A DNA stretch of 64,000 bases from Brevipalpus yothersi. Taxonomy: Eukaryota; Arthropoda; Arachnida; Trombidiformes; Tenuipalpidae. The stretch lies in assembly GCA_003956705.1 (NCBI GenBank), contig QZCP01000823.1, positions 1 through 64,000 on the forward strand, written 5' to 3'. Made by a program: the position numbers and the translations under genes. Of this stretch, positions 1-11,508 are shown piece after piece. The notes beneath the pieces were generated by a model, which made no database searches, had not been told where the DNA came from, and saw only the letters and a program-made list of their open reading frames with translations. Position 1 is the stretch's first letter, and each line of letters opens with the position of its first letter.

Positions 1-55
<55 letters not shown>
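1..55. repeat. (GA)n microsatellite at window edge
   Basis: Uninterrupted GA dinucleotides fill the first 55 bases and probably continue beyond the window edge. Confidence 0.97.
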
Positions 56-58
<3 letters not shown>

Positions 59-679
59 CGAAGAGAGTCAACATTAGATACTCTCATGCTCTAATCCCTA
101 GAAGATGGAAGAAAAGATCAGATAATTTGGAATAAACAGAACGGTGGCTGATAGAATTTCATGGGAAAATAAGAAACTTGTGCAGTGTGTGTATTAGGAA
201 AATTTTAGGCTAACTCAAAGAGAAAAAGAGAGAAAGAGAAAGTAATGCTTTACATGAGATTACCTTGCTCACTACACTTGAGATCACTCGATTGCTTTTT
301 TGACTCAATAAAATGAGACTTGATTAAAAGAGTTCTGAATGTTTCAAATAGATAAAAGTTGGAAATCATGTATTTGTTGAAGTAAATATTTGACGAGCTC
401 GGGAGTATGGTGATTTAATCGGAATGAATGCATAGTAGATTGAATTAATGAAGATGATGGCAATGATGGCAATGATGATGGCGAATAATGGTGATGATGT
501 TGGGGTGAATATTTGGAATCATCTTGAGACTTGACTCATTATTTAAGCTAGTGTTGATGATAAGTATATGTCCTGAAAATTGAAATTTGAAAGAATTCAT
601 TTAGGCTCATTTGATGCGGCAAAAAAGGTCGAAAGGAGTATGAGAGTAAGAAAATCAGACCGGTGACAAGAATGCAAGG

Positions 680-719
<40 letters not shown>

Positions 720-1560
720 AAGGTATTCTTGATGAAGATGGGCATATTTTGGTGTCTTCCTGTCTCGTTCTCTTTATTGTGTGTATGTTGATGACGGCGA
801 TAAGCCATCAAAGAATCAAGGATGCAAACACAAATAAGATAAATGAGAAATGAGATGAGATGAGCTTCATGAGTATTTTGAGAGGGAAACACCATCAGTA
901 ATACTGATTCAGTATGCTTTTTTGACTTCTCATCTCACTTATTAACCTTCAACTCTACCAAACTCACACACACACACACACTATTTGCTTTTCCGAAAAA
1001 AAGGGAAAAAAGAAGAAGAATCGATTTAGTCTAATTAGTGTTACCCATTCACCGTATTGCATTTTGAATACTTTATTCTTGAATTTCAAAATTTTCTCTC
1101 TCTTATGCATCTTTTACCTCGTTCTGCTCTCTCTCTCTCTCTCTCTCTCGCAACTGATTCGCTCACCTTTTCGACTTTTTGATGACAAACGGTGAGCGCG
1201 CCAACGATTCAAGCGACAGATCGTTGTTTTAGCTCAAAAGTGGATATATGATTTCAATGTATCACTGACAGCAGCTATTCAGCAAGAAAGCTGCTAACAT
1301 TATCGATTCGTCCATCCATCCATTCAGGCTTGATGAGTTTGTTCCACTATTCGATTTGTATCGTTATTATTCAACGGTAACTGAAACAATACATCGGATA
1401 ACAGCGCGTATGTGTGTATGTGTGTTATTAATACCCACCGATCGAATGTCTATTTTGAAACATTACTGGAATCTGATCAGCATGAAATTTCGGCCATTGA
1501 ACAGCTTGTCCAGTGTACAGTATCGGTGAAAATAATACCTTTGAATGCCCACTAGCAAGA
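56..1560. other. Intergenic, repeat-rich, no gene seen
   Basis: Holds a 30-bp (AG)n array at 685-714, a 23-bp (CT)n array at 1127-1149, a loose ATG/GATG-rich stretch around 441-500 and a short CA run near 967-982. Short open frames here are low-complexity or lack any recognisable domain. The last few hundred bases should contain the promoter and 5' UTR of the secreted-protein gene starting at 1561 or 1603. Confidence 0.6.
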
Positions 1561-2724
1561 ATGGATGAATTGTGTTCTTGTTTCTCAATCAAAAGACCTA
1601 AAATGCTCAAAATATGCCCATGGTCAGTGTATTGGACAATAGTGATCGTACATTTGTGTTCTGCTAAGCCTTCGCAATTGTCGAAAAAGTTTTCAACTAT
1701 CAAATATTCTCCACAACATTTGACCGACTATGAACTAATGATGCCAACATCGAAATCGATGCTCACCGATGGAATAGTGTATGCGGATGAGAATCCATCA
1801 AAAAATAACAATTTTCATCATCATCTCAATCGTCCATCAGTCTTGTCGAATGTTAAGCCAAAAACTTTCTCACAGGCCACCACTTTCAACAACATCAACA
1901 ACAACAATAAAGCATCAGTTAAACAATACAGCCAATTGAGGCCACTTTTTTACACAGGTAATGATGATAATGTGCCATCATTACCATCTCGCTTTCCGGT
2001 GTCAAAGGTAAGTGAATCGAAAGCAAGAGTAAATGACAAAATTACGCCAAACAATAGAAAACGGGCATCGTCTAGCTTGTGGCCATCTGATGAAATACAT
2101 CAGCCAATATCTTCAATATTTCCATCAAGACGACAGTATCCAGATTTTACGAGCCATATGCCAGCCAATTATCTGCTACCAAATATTCAAGATACCGAAT
2201 ATGAGGTGCTACACACTTCTGAACTTTGGCCTCTCGAAGACACTGGACATCATCATCATTACATGAGCGAATATCAACCGATGACCAGTGGTTTCCATGC
2301 GATTCACGATTTGCCTCGATTTCCGAGAATGTTCAAAAATTATCATACACCAAAATATTTTTCATCACATTTGGACATGTCATTTGACAGTGATAAACTA
2401 CTCAGTGATCCTGAGATCAGTGCTCTACTGGCTGGTATCGATATGGAGACATTTCAGAGTCTAGATTCATTCAAGCCACGACAATCGTACGATGATTCAC
2501 TGCCTATGGATGGAAATTATGATCCAGAGGAAGCGAAAGAGAAGGAATCGGAAATTCGAGCTCCAAAAAGTATTCTTGTGTGGCCAGCAGCCAATACTGG
2601 ACGATATGGTACACCATTAAGTTTTCATCCAGTTCATGACTATAAAATGCCCATATATACAGCTAAAACAGCCTCCGATAAAAGAAAATTGTCAACTTAT
2701 CATCATGAGTCCCAAGACGTGTGA
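1561..2724 (+). CDS. Predicted secreted protein of unknown function
   Basis: A single-exon open frame of 387 aa from the ATG at 1561. A second in-frame ATG at 1603 (373 aa) is directly followed by a hydrophobic stretch (WSVYWTIVIVHLCSA) that looks like a signal peptide, so 1603 may be the true start. The open frame extends upstream only through non-ATG codons. I do not recognise the family. The body is hydrophilic, rich in Ser, Pro, His, Asn and Tyr, with a His run (HHHH) and three similar Trp-Pro motifs (LWPSDE, LWPLED, VWPAAN). Basic clusters (RKR before the first LWP, KRK near the C-terminus) could be proprotein convertase sites. An AATAAA lies 37 bases after the stop, which supports a real transcription unit. 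It could be a cuticle-associated, salivary or precursor protein; nothing in the sequence decides this. Confidence 0.65.
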   Translation: MDELCSCFSIKRPKMLKICPWSVYWTIVIVHLCSAKPSQLSKKFSTIKYSPQHLTDYELMMPTSKSMLTDGIVYADENPSKNNNFHHHLNRPSVLSNVKPKTFSQATTFNNINNNNKASVKQYSQLRPLFYTGNDDNVPSLPSRFPVSKVSESKARVNDKITPNNRKRASSSLWPSDEIHQPISSIFPSRRQYPDFTSHMPANYLLPNIQDTEYEVLHTSELWPLEDTGHHHHYMSEYQPMTSGFHAIHDLPRFPRMFKNYHTPKYFSSHLDMSFDSDKLLSDPEISALLAGIDMETFQSLDSFKPRQSYDDSLPMDGNYDPEEAKEKESEIRAPKSILVWPAANTGRYGTPLSFHPVHDYKMPIYTAKTASDKRKLSTYHHESQDV

Positions 2725-2760
2725 GAAATTGATGAAAAGAAATAAAAATCTTGATCGTAC

Positions 2761-2766
2761 AATAAA
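2761..2766 (+). promoter_or_regulatory. Polyadenylation signal AATAAA
   Basis: Canonical hexamer 37 bases downstream of the stop codon of the secreted-protein gene on the same strand. Confidence 0.6.
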
Positions 2767-3564
2767 CTCGACCACTTTATATTTTTTCTATCGATATGTA
2801 TGTTATAGAATATTTCTTTCACCTTTCCTCTTTGCTTTCTTTACTCTTTACTTTTTCCCACTATTCATCGAGTGGCACCCTAAATTCGTCAAGGATTCAA
2901 TTGAATTCAAGATTTAAGATTTGAGGCTAAAACATTCCAAGTGAAAGTGAACTTCTTTAACGAAAAAAAGTGTCAAACATTACCGATTATTGCTTTTGTG
3001 TGAGTGTCATTTTGATAGTATATATGTTCATTCACATTTCAATACTCGTAATCAAAACTACTCGGCTACTTGGGCCAACACATAATTTGAATCAGGTAAC
3101 ACTTGCACACACACAAAAATCGAAATGTATCTCACAAATAATACAAAAGAGGCAAATATTCGACCTAATTTCATTCAAATCCAGTGAAAAATTTTTCCCT
3201 AACCACATTTAATTGCTCATAATGGATTCATAAAATTGTAGAATCATGTTTCCGCTTCTCCTTCAAATTTGATTGTTGCGTACACCAACAGCAGCAAAAA
3301 AAAGTGATCAAATCAAATCATTTTTACTCTTTTTTTTCGGTTTCTGTTTCCGGTTTTATCAAAAAATCGAAAAAGTTTCAACTTTTGATACCGGTTCACC
3401 GCTAGAGGACGTCTTTTCACAAAAACATTTCCGGTTGCTATTGGCAACATGTGTGTCAAGCCACGTCTAAAGGTTCGGTAAAGTGAAGATAATTCGGTTG
3501 ATTTAGGTTTCAGGTTGAATTGAATTAATTAATTTGATTGGGTTTAATTTTGTATCAATTGATA
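2767..3564 (+). promoter_or_regulatory. Intergenic region with SSR3 promoter and ACGT/X-box-like motifs
   Basis: No gene seen. Within about 160 bases of the SSR3 start codon lie GACGTC (3408-3413), a near-palindromic GTTGC..GCAAC element resembling an RFX X-box (3434-3448) that includes an inverted CCAAT (ATTGG, 3440-3444), and CCACGTC (3461-3467). The last reads GACGTGG on the other strand, the core bound by XBP1/ATF6 in known unfolded-protein-response elements. Motif identities are matches by eye only. Confidence 0.45.
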
Positions 3565-4212
3565 ATGTCGGCCAAAGATAAGAAGAAGGGTTACACCAAG
3601 GAGGAGGAATTGTTGCTACAAGATTTTAGTTGCAATGTTTCTACCAAAAGTTCTGCTCTGTTCTATGGTAATGCGTTTATCGTTTCGCTAAATGCTGTGT
3701 GTAAGTAATCATTGTCTATCATTTTTGATTTGATTGGTAATTAGTGTGAATAATAATTTTGGGGTTGCATATTGTTCTCTTTTTTCGCTAAAGGGTTGTT
3801 CTGGAGAATCCATCAAATGGATCTACATCAATCATGGTTCGTTTTCGCACTAATAACTGCCCTCACCACTTGGCTTATTGCTTATGCTTACAAGCATGTT
3901 AAATATGTACTCAAATTTAAGATTGTCAGTAAACGTGGTGAAGCTATTGCGAAAGAGGTGATGAAACAAGTGGCTGATGATAAGAAAATGGCCAAAAAAG
4001 AGAGAGATGAGCGTGTATTGTGGAAACAGAATGAGGTAGCCGATTTTGAGGCCACTACTTTCTCCATATTCTACAATAATGCTCTTTTCTTGGCTATGGT
4101 TGTGATCTTATCGTTCTACATTCTATCCTCCTTCAATCCAGCGGTTAACTATGTTTTGTCTGTATCAATTGCTGGTGGTCTCTGTGCTCTATCTTCCCGT
4201 AGTACCAAGTAA
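3565..4212 (+). CDS. SSR3: Translocon-associated protein subunit gamma (TRAP gamma)
   Basis: Two exons, 3565-3700 and 3794-4212, give a 184-aa product. The first exon ends T|GTAAGT and the second begins after AAAG, rebuilding the conserved WLFWRIHQMDL junction. The N-terminus (EEELLLQDFS..STKSSALFYGNAFIVS), the central KKERDERVLWKQNEVADFEATTFS block and the C-terminal NPAVNYVLS segment match animal SSR3 almost collinearly, and the length matches the family (about 185 aa). Four hydrophobic segments are visible, two before and two after the charged cytosolic loop. Known role: subunit of the TRAP complex, which sits beside the Sec61 channel in the ER membrane and helps certain signal peptides insert. 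An AATAAA lies 43 bases after the stop. The gene sits alone between unrelated neighbours. Confidence 0.96.
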
Positions 4213-4254
4213 TTGTAGCGCTATTATTCGAGAGAATTATATTATTTTGACTCT

Positions 4255-4260
4255 AATAAA
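4255..4260 (+). promoter_or_regulatory. Polyadenylation signal AATAAA
   Basis: Canonical hexamer 43 bases past the SSR3 stop codon. Confidence 0.7.
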
Positions 4261-5524
4261 TTTTTAATTGAACTATATTCATTGTTTCCTCTTATGATGA
4301 TGAAAATTTGGGTTTTAATTAATCTTGCTCATTTAAGCAGTTGATAAAAGATTGATTAACACCATATCGTTAAGATGAATAAGTTCTAATGGTAGAAGAT
4401 CTCGAAAATTCCAACAATGAAAAACTTTGCACTTTTCAGATCAAAAACCAAATAATCTCTTTAAGTTATGGCAAAAAAAGTTTGCTTGATAAGAAACGAA
4501 AGTAAAAAGGAATTTCAGAAAAGTTTTTCTAATTATCTCGATTCAATGTCTTTTACAATACTTCAGTGTTTCAAGTCAAAGCGATGGTTTGATCAGCTAT
4601 TTTAGATGTCTAAGGAATTGAATGTTCAAGTTCATCTGATTCGGAGCTTTGATCACTATAAGCATTTCACCCCAGAAAGCCCCAGAAAAGATATTGTTAA
4701 AAATGAATACCGCGTGAGTGACAATGAAAACCTTTATTATTCGCACTTCTTTCACTTTTTGAATCAATAGCGAGTGGTGATTGATGTTATGCAAACTATT
4801 GACTGCATCTTACAGTCACACTTAATGAAACTTGAAAGTCTTTCAATTAGTGAAGTTAACTATCTTGTCTATCTTAATTTTAGTTTTTAAATTTTGAAAT
4901 CAATCATTCATTCATCAACATTCTTTATCGAGCATCTCAGTGTCCCGTTTTGTTGGTACTTTCAAAGTCACAGTCCTCATTGATAATTGCTACAAACGAG
5001 TTCAATTATCTCAGAAAAGATCGAATTAGTTTGAAATTTTAGAATATTCATCAAACAAAATATGTTATAAAGCAAGTTCATGAATGAATTAGCTACTCAA
5101 CATTCATCTGAATTCTGTTAAGATTTGACTATCAAATAGCAATCATATAAGAAGAGCTTAGAGTCGTTCTGTTACCGAGGTAAGGTTGTGATCGTTTGAA
5201 AAAATTCACGAAGACGATGAGGATCTAGTGGATAATCATTTAGTGAGATTAGAAAAAAGCTCTTCAAGAGCGAGTCAATAGAAGTGTTGGAATTCATGTG
5301 TCCCATTTCATAGGTGAAGGCTTACGCCATGGGATGATTTGAATGCTATATAACTTAGTCATGCATCAGATGAATTCACGATAATGTTGGTTTCTCGCTG
5401 TCGAAACTTAAATGTGCAAGAATCTTCCATAGTCTAGTCCATCTGATGATCCATCAGAGTTCATTCGAGATTCATGTTGGCAGTGAAAGGTCTTGAAAAC
5501 CCAAATCGGAGAGAAAAATCCTAC
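4261..5524. other. Intergenic, nothing recognised
   Basis: AT-rich sequence between the converging SSR3 (+) and the four-helix membrane protein gene (-). No long open frame, array or structured element was found on either strand. Confidence 0.55.
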
Positions 5525-6207
5525 TCAAGCATAGAGTAGAATGAAAGTAGGCTCTTGGAACACTTTTAGGTAGTAATATTGTGAGACCACCGCCCAAAAA
5601 AGATATGCATGAAACAAGTTGTACGTCCATAATGCCGTTAGACTAAACATGGCTTCGGGCTGCAAACAGAGAGAGAGATAGAAAACCAATCATTCAATTG
5701 TGATTTGAAAATGATATTGCCAATTAACTTACGAAGAATCGATACCGATAGATCAGGAAACCACCGATAAAAACAATTCCAGCGATTTCAAAGAATGTAC
5801 ATATCAACCAGAACAGGTAGAGGAATCTTATTTCCTATTACAAATGAAAGAAAACTTTGATTACAGTAAATGAAAATACTATTTCAATAGAGACTACCGA
5901 ACCTTCCAACTGATCATCTCACCTTTTTGATACCCAATATCAAGAGAAATGATGAAAAAATATAAAATACACAATAAACCATGGTCCATACTGCCAAAGT
6001 TTTCAATGATCGATCAGCGTGAAAGTAAGGTGAAACAATAAAATCACTTTGACCCCAGCCAAATAAGCTGATTGCGTAAAAGAAGCCGAAAAAGTGTAAT
6101 ATAGCTGTGTATACAGCTACAATGATGGATGCTCTTTCAATATTAATTGAATTAGATGTGTTAATTGTGAAGCATGGAGCCCAACATCGTTTCATCATCA
6201 TAATCAT
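5525..6207 (-). CDS. Four-helix membrane protein, family uncertain
   Basis: Three minus-strand exons, 6207-5923, 5834-5733 and 5659-5525, join in phase 0 with good splice sites (AAG|GTGAGA, TAATAG|GAA, TTC|GTAAGT, TTTGCAG|CCC) to give 173 aa ending in TGA. Each internal exon reads as clean membrane-protein sequence and would be missed by a simple ORF scan. Four hydrophobic segments are seen: about residues 25-50, 70-95, 98-125 and 133-158. A Cys pair sits near the N-terminus (KRCWAPCF). The architecture recalls small arthropod tetraspan proteins (DUF4728/pasiflora-like or LAPTM-like), but I cannot name the family with certainty. The start could be any of the clustered Met codons at positions 1, 3, 4 or 5. 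The CCAAT- and GC-containing segment at 6478-6515 is a plausible promoter. Confidence 0.72.
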
Positions 6208-6474
6208 CTTGATAGATAATCAAACCTCAGAGCAGGTAAATTTTTGTTACCAAAGTTGCCCACAGTTCAACTCAGCAACAGTAGAACCTCCAAAATTCTT
6301 TTACCCAAACACAATTCAAACTATGGGCCTAATGAGATTATGAAGCATAACTTACTAAAACTGATCTAATCAAATGATGGTCAATTTCAATACAAAAATG
6401 CCAAAAGAAACACAGTTTAATCACTTGGTTACAGGTTTTATGTTTATACAAACTTTTTCGTTAATCATTAGCCA

Positions 6475-6520
6475 AACATTGGCCGCCGCCTAGCTTATCA
6501 GCGCCACTCGCCACACACAG
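6475..6520 (-). promoter_or_regulatory. CCAAT/GC-rich promoter candidate
   Basis: A short GC-rich island in AT-rich surroundings. On the minus strand it contains GGCGGCGGCCAAT, a CCAAT box flanked by GC boxes, about 270 bases upstream of the four-helix protein start codon. Confidence 0.35.
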
Positions 6521-7970
6521 GTAAGTTGAGCAATTTGAATTGGATTACAGTTTGATTCAACTGGATATGATTTTAGTTGATTTGATGGCCTCCTAGATTA
6601 CCAGTGAGATGATTGTGGTGAGAGGATAAATGATTTTCTGAGCCTACTATTAATTTCTGATGTTTTCCATGTACATATCATGCATATATTCGTGTGAGAA
6701 CAGATGATTTAGCTTATGATGTGATCAGTAGCCTCTTCCGGTTCTGATAGCGAAATTTTATTCGGTTAATATTTTATTTCTTCCTTATTTGTTAAAAATT
6801 GAAAATGTTAAGATAGAATGGAATTGAATAATCCTATTCTGGTGATGGAATTCATGGAAAATATTAACTATTTTTGACAATTACCCTTGATCATAGTCTT
6901 TGAGACAAAGAGTGAGGTAGCCTCGAATATGGTTAGATTTGATGATTCGAAGATATATGCCTTTAAGAAAAAAGTTGGACAAGATCATTATGACTTTCTT
7001 GTCGATTGTATTGTTCAATGAACTCATGGACTCTTCAGATTTATGGTTGAATTAATTTTTCATCATCTACACTTGACTTCAAGTGCTCTCGAGCGATAGG
7101 ATGAGATGGATAGCTTCCATGATCTCTATGGTTTGCGCTCTCAAGAGATCATGATCAATATTCTTGAAGGACTGAAGACAAAAAAATTCGATTTGGGCTC
7201 TAAGTGTTTGCTTGACTAAAGATCATGGATCTTAAGTCGATAAGGAATAAAATTGATGATTCCATAGATTATAGGACTGAATTTTCCCTAAGTTTATATT
7301 GATATCAAATCTTTATCCATTTCAGCTTATCAGGGGAAATTTTTCATTCATCTTACCTGACGATTGTAAAATTCCAATTTCCAAACCAATCTCAACTGAA
7401 TTTGAGTGATTGTCTCAGTCTTCATGATTGTATTGATCTCTTCAGATAGAGTCTAGCTGGATTCGAATAATGATCGAAATCACTGAGGTTTGAATTTTCA
7501 CCTCAATTTCTTTTAGTGAGATTTTTGGCATTTACCAAAATGTGAGAATTGTCCTTTCAATCGAAACTCAACTCATCTGTTTGAACTATAAACCCACAAC
7601 AATCCATCACTCTCATACCCTAAATGTGGGCGTCAATCCATTAGACATATTTTGACTCAATTTTATGGAGATCTTCTCCCGTAAGAAGTGGACAAATAAA
7701 ATGAAACTGATAGTTTTAAAAGAAAAAATGATGAACACTTGTAACTCGAAGGTCATTTAATGTCCTACCATTAAAATTTCGGAAAACTCTCAATTGATCG
7801 ATTGCAATTTCATGTTGAAATGAGAGTTCATTCGGAAGATTCACCCAGATTTTGTTTCATTCCCATCATGTTCTACTCAATTCGAAACAAGTAAAAGTTT
7901 CAAGCCAAATTGAAGAGTACATAAACCAGCGAGTGTGATTAACGTTAGTCGGACGTTTAAGTTTACTCAN

Positions 7971-8057
<87 letters not shown>

Positions 8058-9140
8058 AAATCTTTCACTACATGAAACCGTGAACATTGAGCATGATTAT
8101 CAAAGTGGTCATTCCAAAAGAGAGAGATCGTTCAGACAAGAAAATAACGTGTCTACCATGACCGTGTTTTTGGAACCTTAAATCATTGATAAAAATTGGT
8201 GAAAAAGATTCGCTTTCATCTTATTCCTGATAATCTAGCAAATTCAAAATACGATGGTCTGTCTTATGACTCTAAAATGACTTCGAGAACCCTAAATTGG
8301 AAGGTAAACAGTCCCATCAGTCAACAGCAAGGATCTTCGTCATCATCACAATGATTATTTACGTGAGAAAATTTCAAAGTTAAATTTTATTTACAACTGT
8401 GATGATGATGATATAGCTGAGGTCCTCTCCCTCTTTTGTTTTCAATTTTAGTCATTATTTTGTCTCTTTCTCTTCCTTCTTCTTGATTGGAAAAATACTC
8501 AAAGCAGCAGTCTGAGCTATGGTGAATATTTTCAACTTGATTACTTTGGAAAAATCAAAAGGCCAGCATTTCTCTCAGGCCAACGGACTGGTTTTGAGAA
8601 GGAAATTATATTTTGCGTTCAATAACCATGGGAAGAGAGAGAGAGAAAGAAAGAAAGAGCAATAATTTCTTGGGGAAAACCAGTCTCATGCTCAAGCTGG
8701 GATATCATGATGGAATATCTGTGCATGATAATAATTAGAGCCTTGTATTTCATGAACAGAGGATGATCTGGGCTGGAATGTTGCTTCACTAATGATAATT
8801 TTCGATTGGATTCTCATCAATTTCTTCTCGCTGGAGCAAGTTTTTTTTGGACTCGATTGCATCGTAAAGTTCATCATTATTAAAATGGGTGGCTTCTTTT
8901 TTCCAAAATTTCATTAGTATGAAGAAAAACTCACTAAAATTCATGGAAAATTTACCTGATTGATTGACTGAATAGCATCATCATAAGAATGGTTGCATAC
9001 TTAATTCTAACTTCTTTTGTTCTCTCTCAGATACTTCCGAAGATTCTTCTTTCTTACGTCAAGTTTCATTTTGATGATTTGTACGCTAAAATTTTAAATA
9101 AATTGACAGATATATAGTGTTGAATGTCTATGGAAGCATA
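6521..9140. other. Intergenic, no gene seen; one CT array
   Basis: The only clear feature is the (CT)n array at 7971-8056. A plus-strand stretch from about 6960 to 7680 reads with few stops in short pieces and includes a Cys-x2-Cys and a CGRQ-like segment, but the frame is broken and no domain could be assigned. Confidence 0.5.
7971..8056. repeat. (CT)n microsatellite
   Basis: 86 bases of uninterrupted CT dinucleotides, preceded by a single N at 7970 that marks uncertain base calling at the array edge. Confidence 0.97.
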
Positions 9141-10031
9141 TTATTGAGCTTTAATTTTATCACTAGAAGGAGTTGGCAAAGTTGGCTGCTGCTTATTAAG
9201 ATTCTGATCAACACCGGTGGAAGGTTTTCTGAGGTATGAATTAACAAAGAAGCTACAGAATAGGAACAAAATGAGAAAACCTTGTGGTGCAGCAATTAAG
9301 AATACAATTTTGGGAAGTTTACAAGATGGTAGTATGGCTAAGTATAGGCAATGTATGCAAACTAAGCAGATCTGGATTATTTGTAATTGAGTCAAATATT
9401 TTTTCCACCATAGATATGGTCGAATTTCCGGTCCCATGGTTGATAGGGCATAATAAGAGTACATGACAGCATGAACGAAAGAATTTAAGAATGGCATGAA
9501 TGCTGCACTCCAAGATGGAACAAATTTGAGACCAATCCAACAATTGATGGGCACAAGAGCATGGTGAACAACGTGTAGGAAAGACACATGAGTATACTTT
9601 TTTCGGAGGACAAAAAATACTGTGTCAAAGAAATCGACAAATTTGGACATAAAGAATACCCATCCACCGAATCGATCAAAATCGGACACTTCCTCTAGAT
9701 CACCACAATGCCAGGTTCGAATGCCCATTCGAGTGAAGTATGCGGTGTAGAAGAAGCATATTGAATTGAAAACTACCATGAACACATTATAACGGAAAAT
9801 TACGTTACGCAAATCATAGGGTTTACGCTTGGACATAATCATTGGACCGATAAGTTTGACAAAAATTAAATACATTAAGGTGATCAATAGCACAGGCCAT
9901 GGTCCTCCTTGCATCAATGGTAACCAGGATATTCTTGGAGCACTATACTTTTCCCAAACATCTTCATAATAATATTGAAAGAGGTCACTTGATTGTGATG
10001 AATTATTGATGGTCTGATGATGAGATTCCAT
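9141..10031 (-). CDS. Very-long-chain fatty acid elongase (ELO family)
   Basis: A single-exon 296-aa protein; the open frame runs further upstream only from a TTG, so the ATG at 10031 is taken as start. Family motifs occur in order: KFVDFFDTVFFVLRKK (KxxExxDT-like), the catalytic HVVHH at residues 153-157, HAVMYSYYALSTMG, and TQLQIIQ near the C-terminal third. Seven or so hydrophobic segments surround them. The tail KIKAQ fits the KxKxx ER retrieval signal. Known role: the beta-ketoacyl-CoA synthase of the ER elongation cycle, condensing malonyl-CoA with acyl-CoA to lengthen C16 and longer chains. The spacing resembles the arthropod ELOVL4/7-like group, but the exact paralogue and chain-length preference cannot be read from sequence. 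It acts downstream of cytosolic fatty acid synthase products. Confidence 0.95.
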   Translation of the reverse strand: MESHHQTINNSSQSSDLFQYYYEDVWEKYSAPRISWLPLMQGGPWPVLLITLMYLIFVKLIGPMIMSKRKPYDLRNVIFRYNVFMVVFNSICFFYTAYFTRMGIRTWHCGDLEEVSDFDRFGGWVFFMSKFVDFFDTVFFVLRKKYTHVSFLHVVHHALVPINCWIGLKFVPSWSAAFMPFLNSFVHAVMYSYYALSTMGPEIRPYLWWKKYLTQLQIIQICLVCIHCLYLAILPSCKLPKIVFLIAAPQGFLILFLFCSFFVNSYLRKPSTGVDQNLNKQQPTLPTPSSDKIKAQ

Positions 10032-11508
10032 GGTGAAAAGTATTTGGCGAAACAAAATTTTTCGTTTTCAGATCACAGGTATTTTAAGGTTATATCCATG
10101 AAAAAAAAGAACTAATGAAAGAGAAAAATTGAACACACTTTGCACTGTAGTCACTGAATGAAAGAATAAGTTCACCAATGATGTTTCAAGCAAATCGATT
10201 GAGTAATTTGAGATCGAAGATGTAACTCTGACTTTTTTCTAGATAATTTTCCCAAGGAAAATAGCGGCTAATGAGAAAGAGAGAGAAAGTAAGATAGATA
10301 GATAAGTTTTTTGGGAATTTTCTGTACAAACCAATGCCAACACCAGATATCTTGGCACGCTACTTTTTCCTGCAATAATTTTTTGAAACTTTCACAGTGT
10401 GAAGACGAATTACAACAACTATCTAGCCTCAACTGGTCACCGAAAGTGATGTTTGGAACTCAGGAATGGAAAACCGCTCGATCAAGGCCAACACGGGAGA
10501 AACCACTCTCTCTCTCTCTTTTTGATCATCATTTCCAATCTCTCTCTTTCTCTTTCCTTCTCTCTTTCTGTTCACTTTCTTCTAGAGCTCAAAAAGTTCA
10601 GCATCAGAAACGATATAAACTTGTTTATATGCATGAACATCTAAGTCTCTTGCTTGTTTGATAGCGCCATTCAGTAGATTTTCTTTCTTTTCCTCTCTTG
10701 ATCAAGTTAATTTTCGTATATTTGTAGTCATTTTGATTCTTTTGTTACCCAAATTGAGTGGCAAAAGTATCAGGAATTAATGATGAAACACACAGGAGAA
10801 TCTGATGATGAAAATTTCGATTCTTTTGTTTGCATCCAACATACATATCAAAATATTTATGTCTACTTTCGAAATACGAACAATATGGATAAGAATTCTA
10901 ACATGTCAAATAGGCTGACTTGTTAGGCATACGAATTTGTGTGTATGTTATATGTTATATATACACAAAAAAACGTAAATACATATGATTTTGCTTATTA
11001 GAAGTGGAAAAATTTCTCTTATCAAATACACACACGTTTGATATGACATCTTATTGTTAATTTTACAATAGAAAATCGAAAATTAAAGGAGACGATTTTA
11101 ATTGCTAGCGAACACCATCATCATCATCATCATTATCATCTGAGTGACTGACCAATCTTGCTTGATCCGAGACCATTGAGCTTTGGGTAGCACCATTCTT
11201 GTTAAAATGACAATATACATGTATGTATGAATCTATTGCCATGTCCAGAGTGGAAGAGGAGAAGGAAGATGTCTCATGGATTGAAATGCGTTGATTTACA
11301 CTACCAGTTAATCGTCACAAACACATGCACACTCTAACATTTACACACACACACATACATACATACTGATAGTTTTCAATCAAGTTGATCAACAAAATTT
11401 TTCGCCCATCAACGCATCAACGGCTTGTATAGCATCATAAACACAACTGTATGCCCGCCATTCCATTCAATTCCATTTGTATTACGAAAAAAAATATCAT
11501 TATCATCG
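10032..11508. other. Intergenic, no gene seen
   Basis: Contains the elongase upstream region, CT-rich patches around 10509-10570 and CA/TG-rich microsatellite-like runs near 11340-11360. Open frames here are low-complexity and unsupported. Confidence 0.55.

Noticed and set aside
6960..7680. Possible decayed transposon gag with a Cys motif
   Set aside because: The reading requires several in-frame stops to be ignored, no protease or polymerase motif follows, and no terminal repeats were seen.
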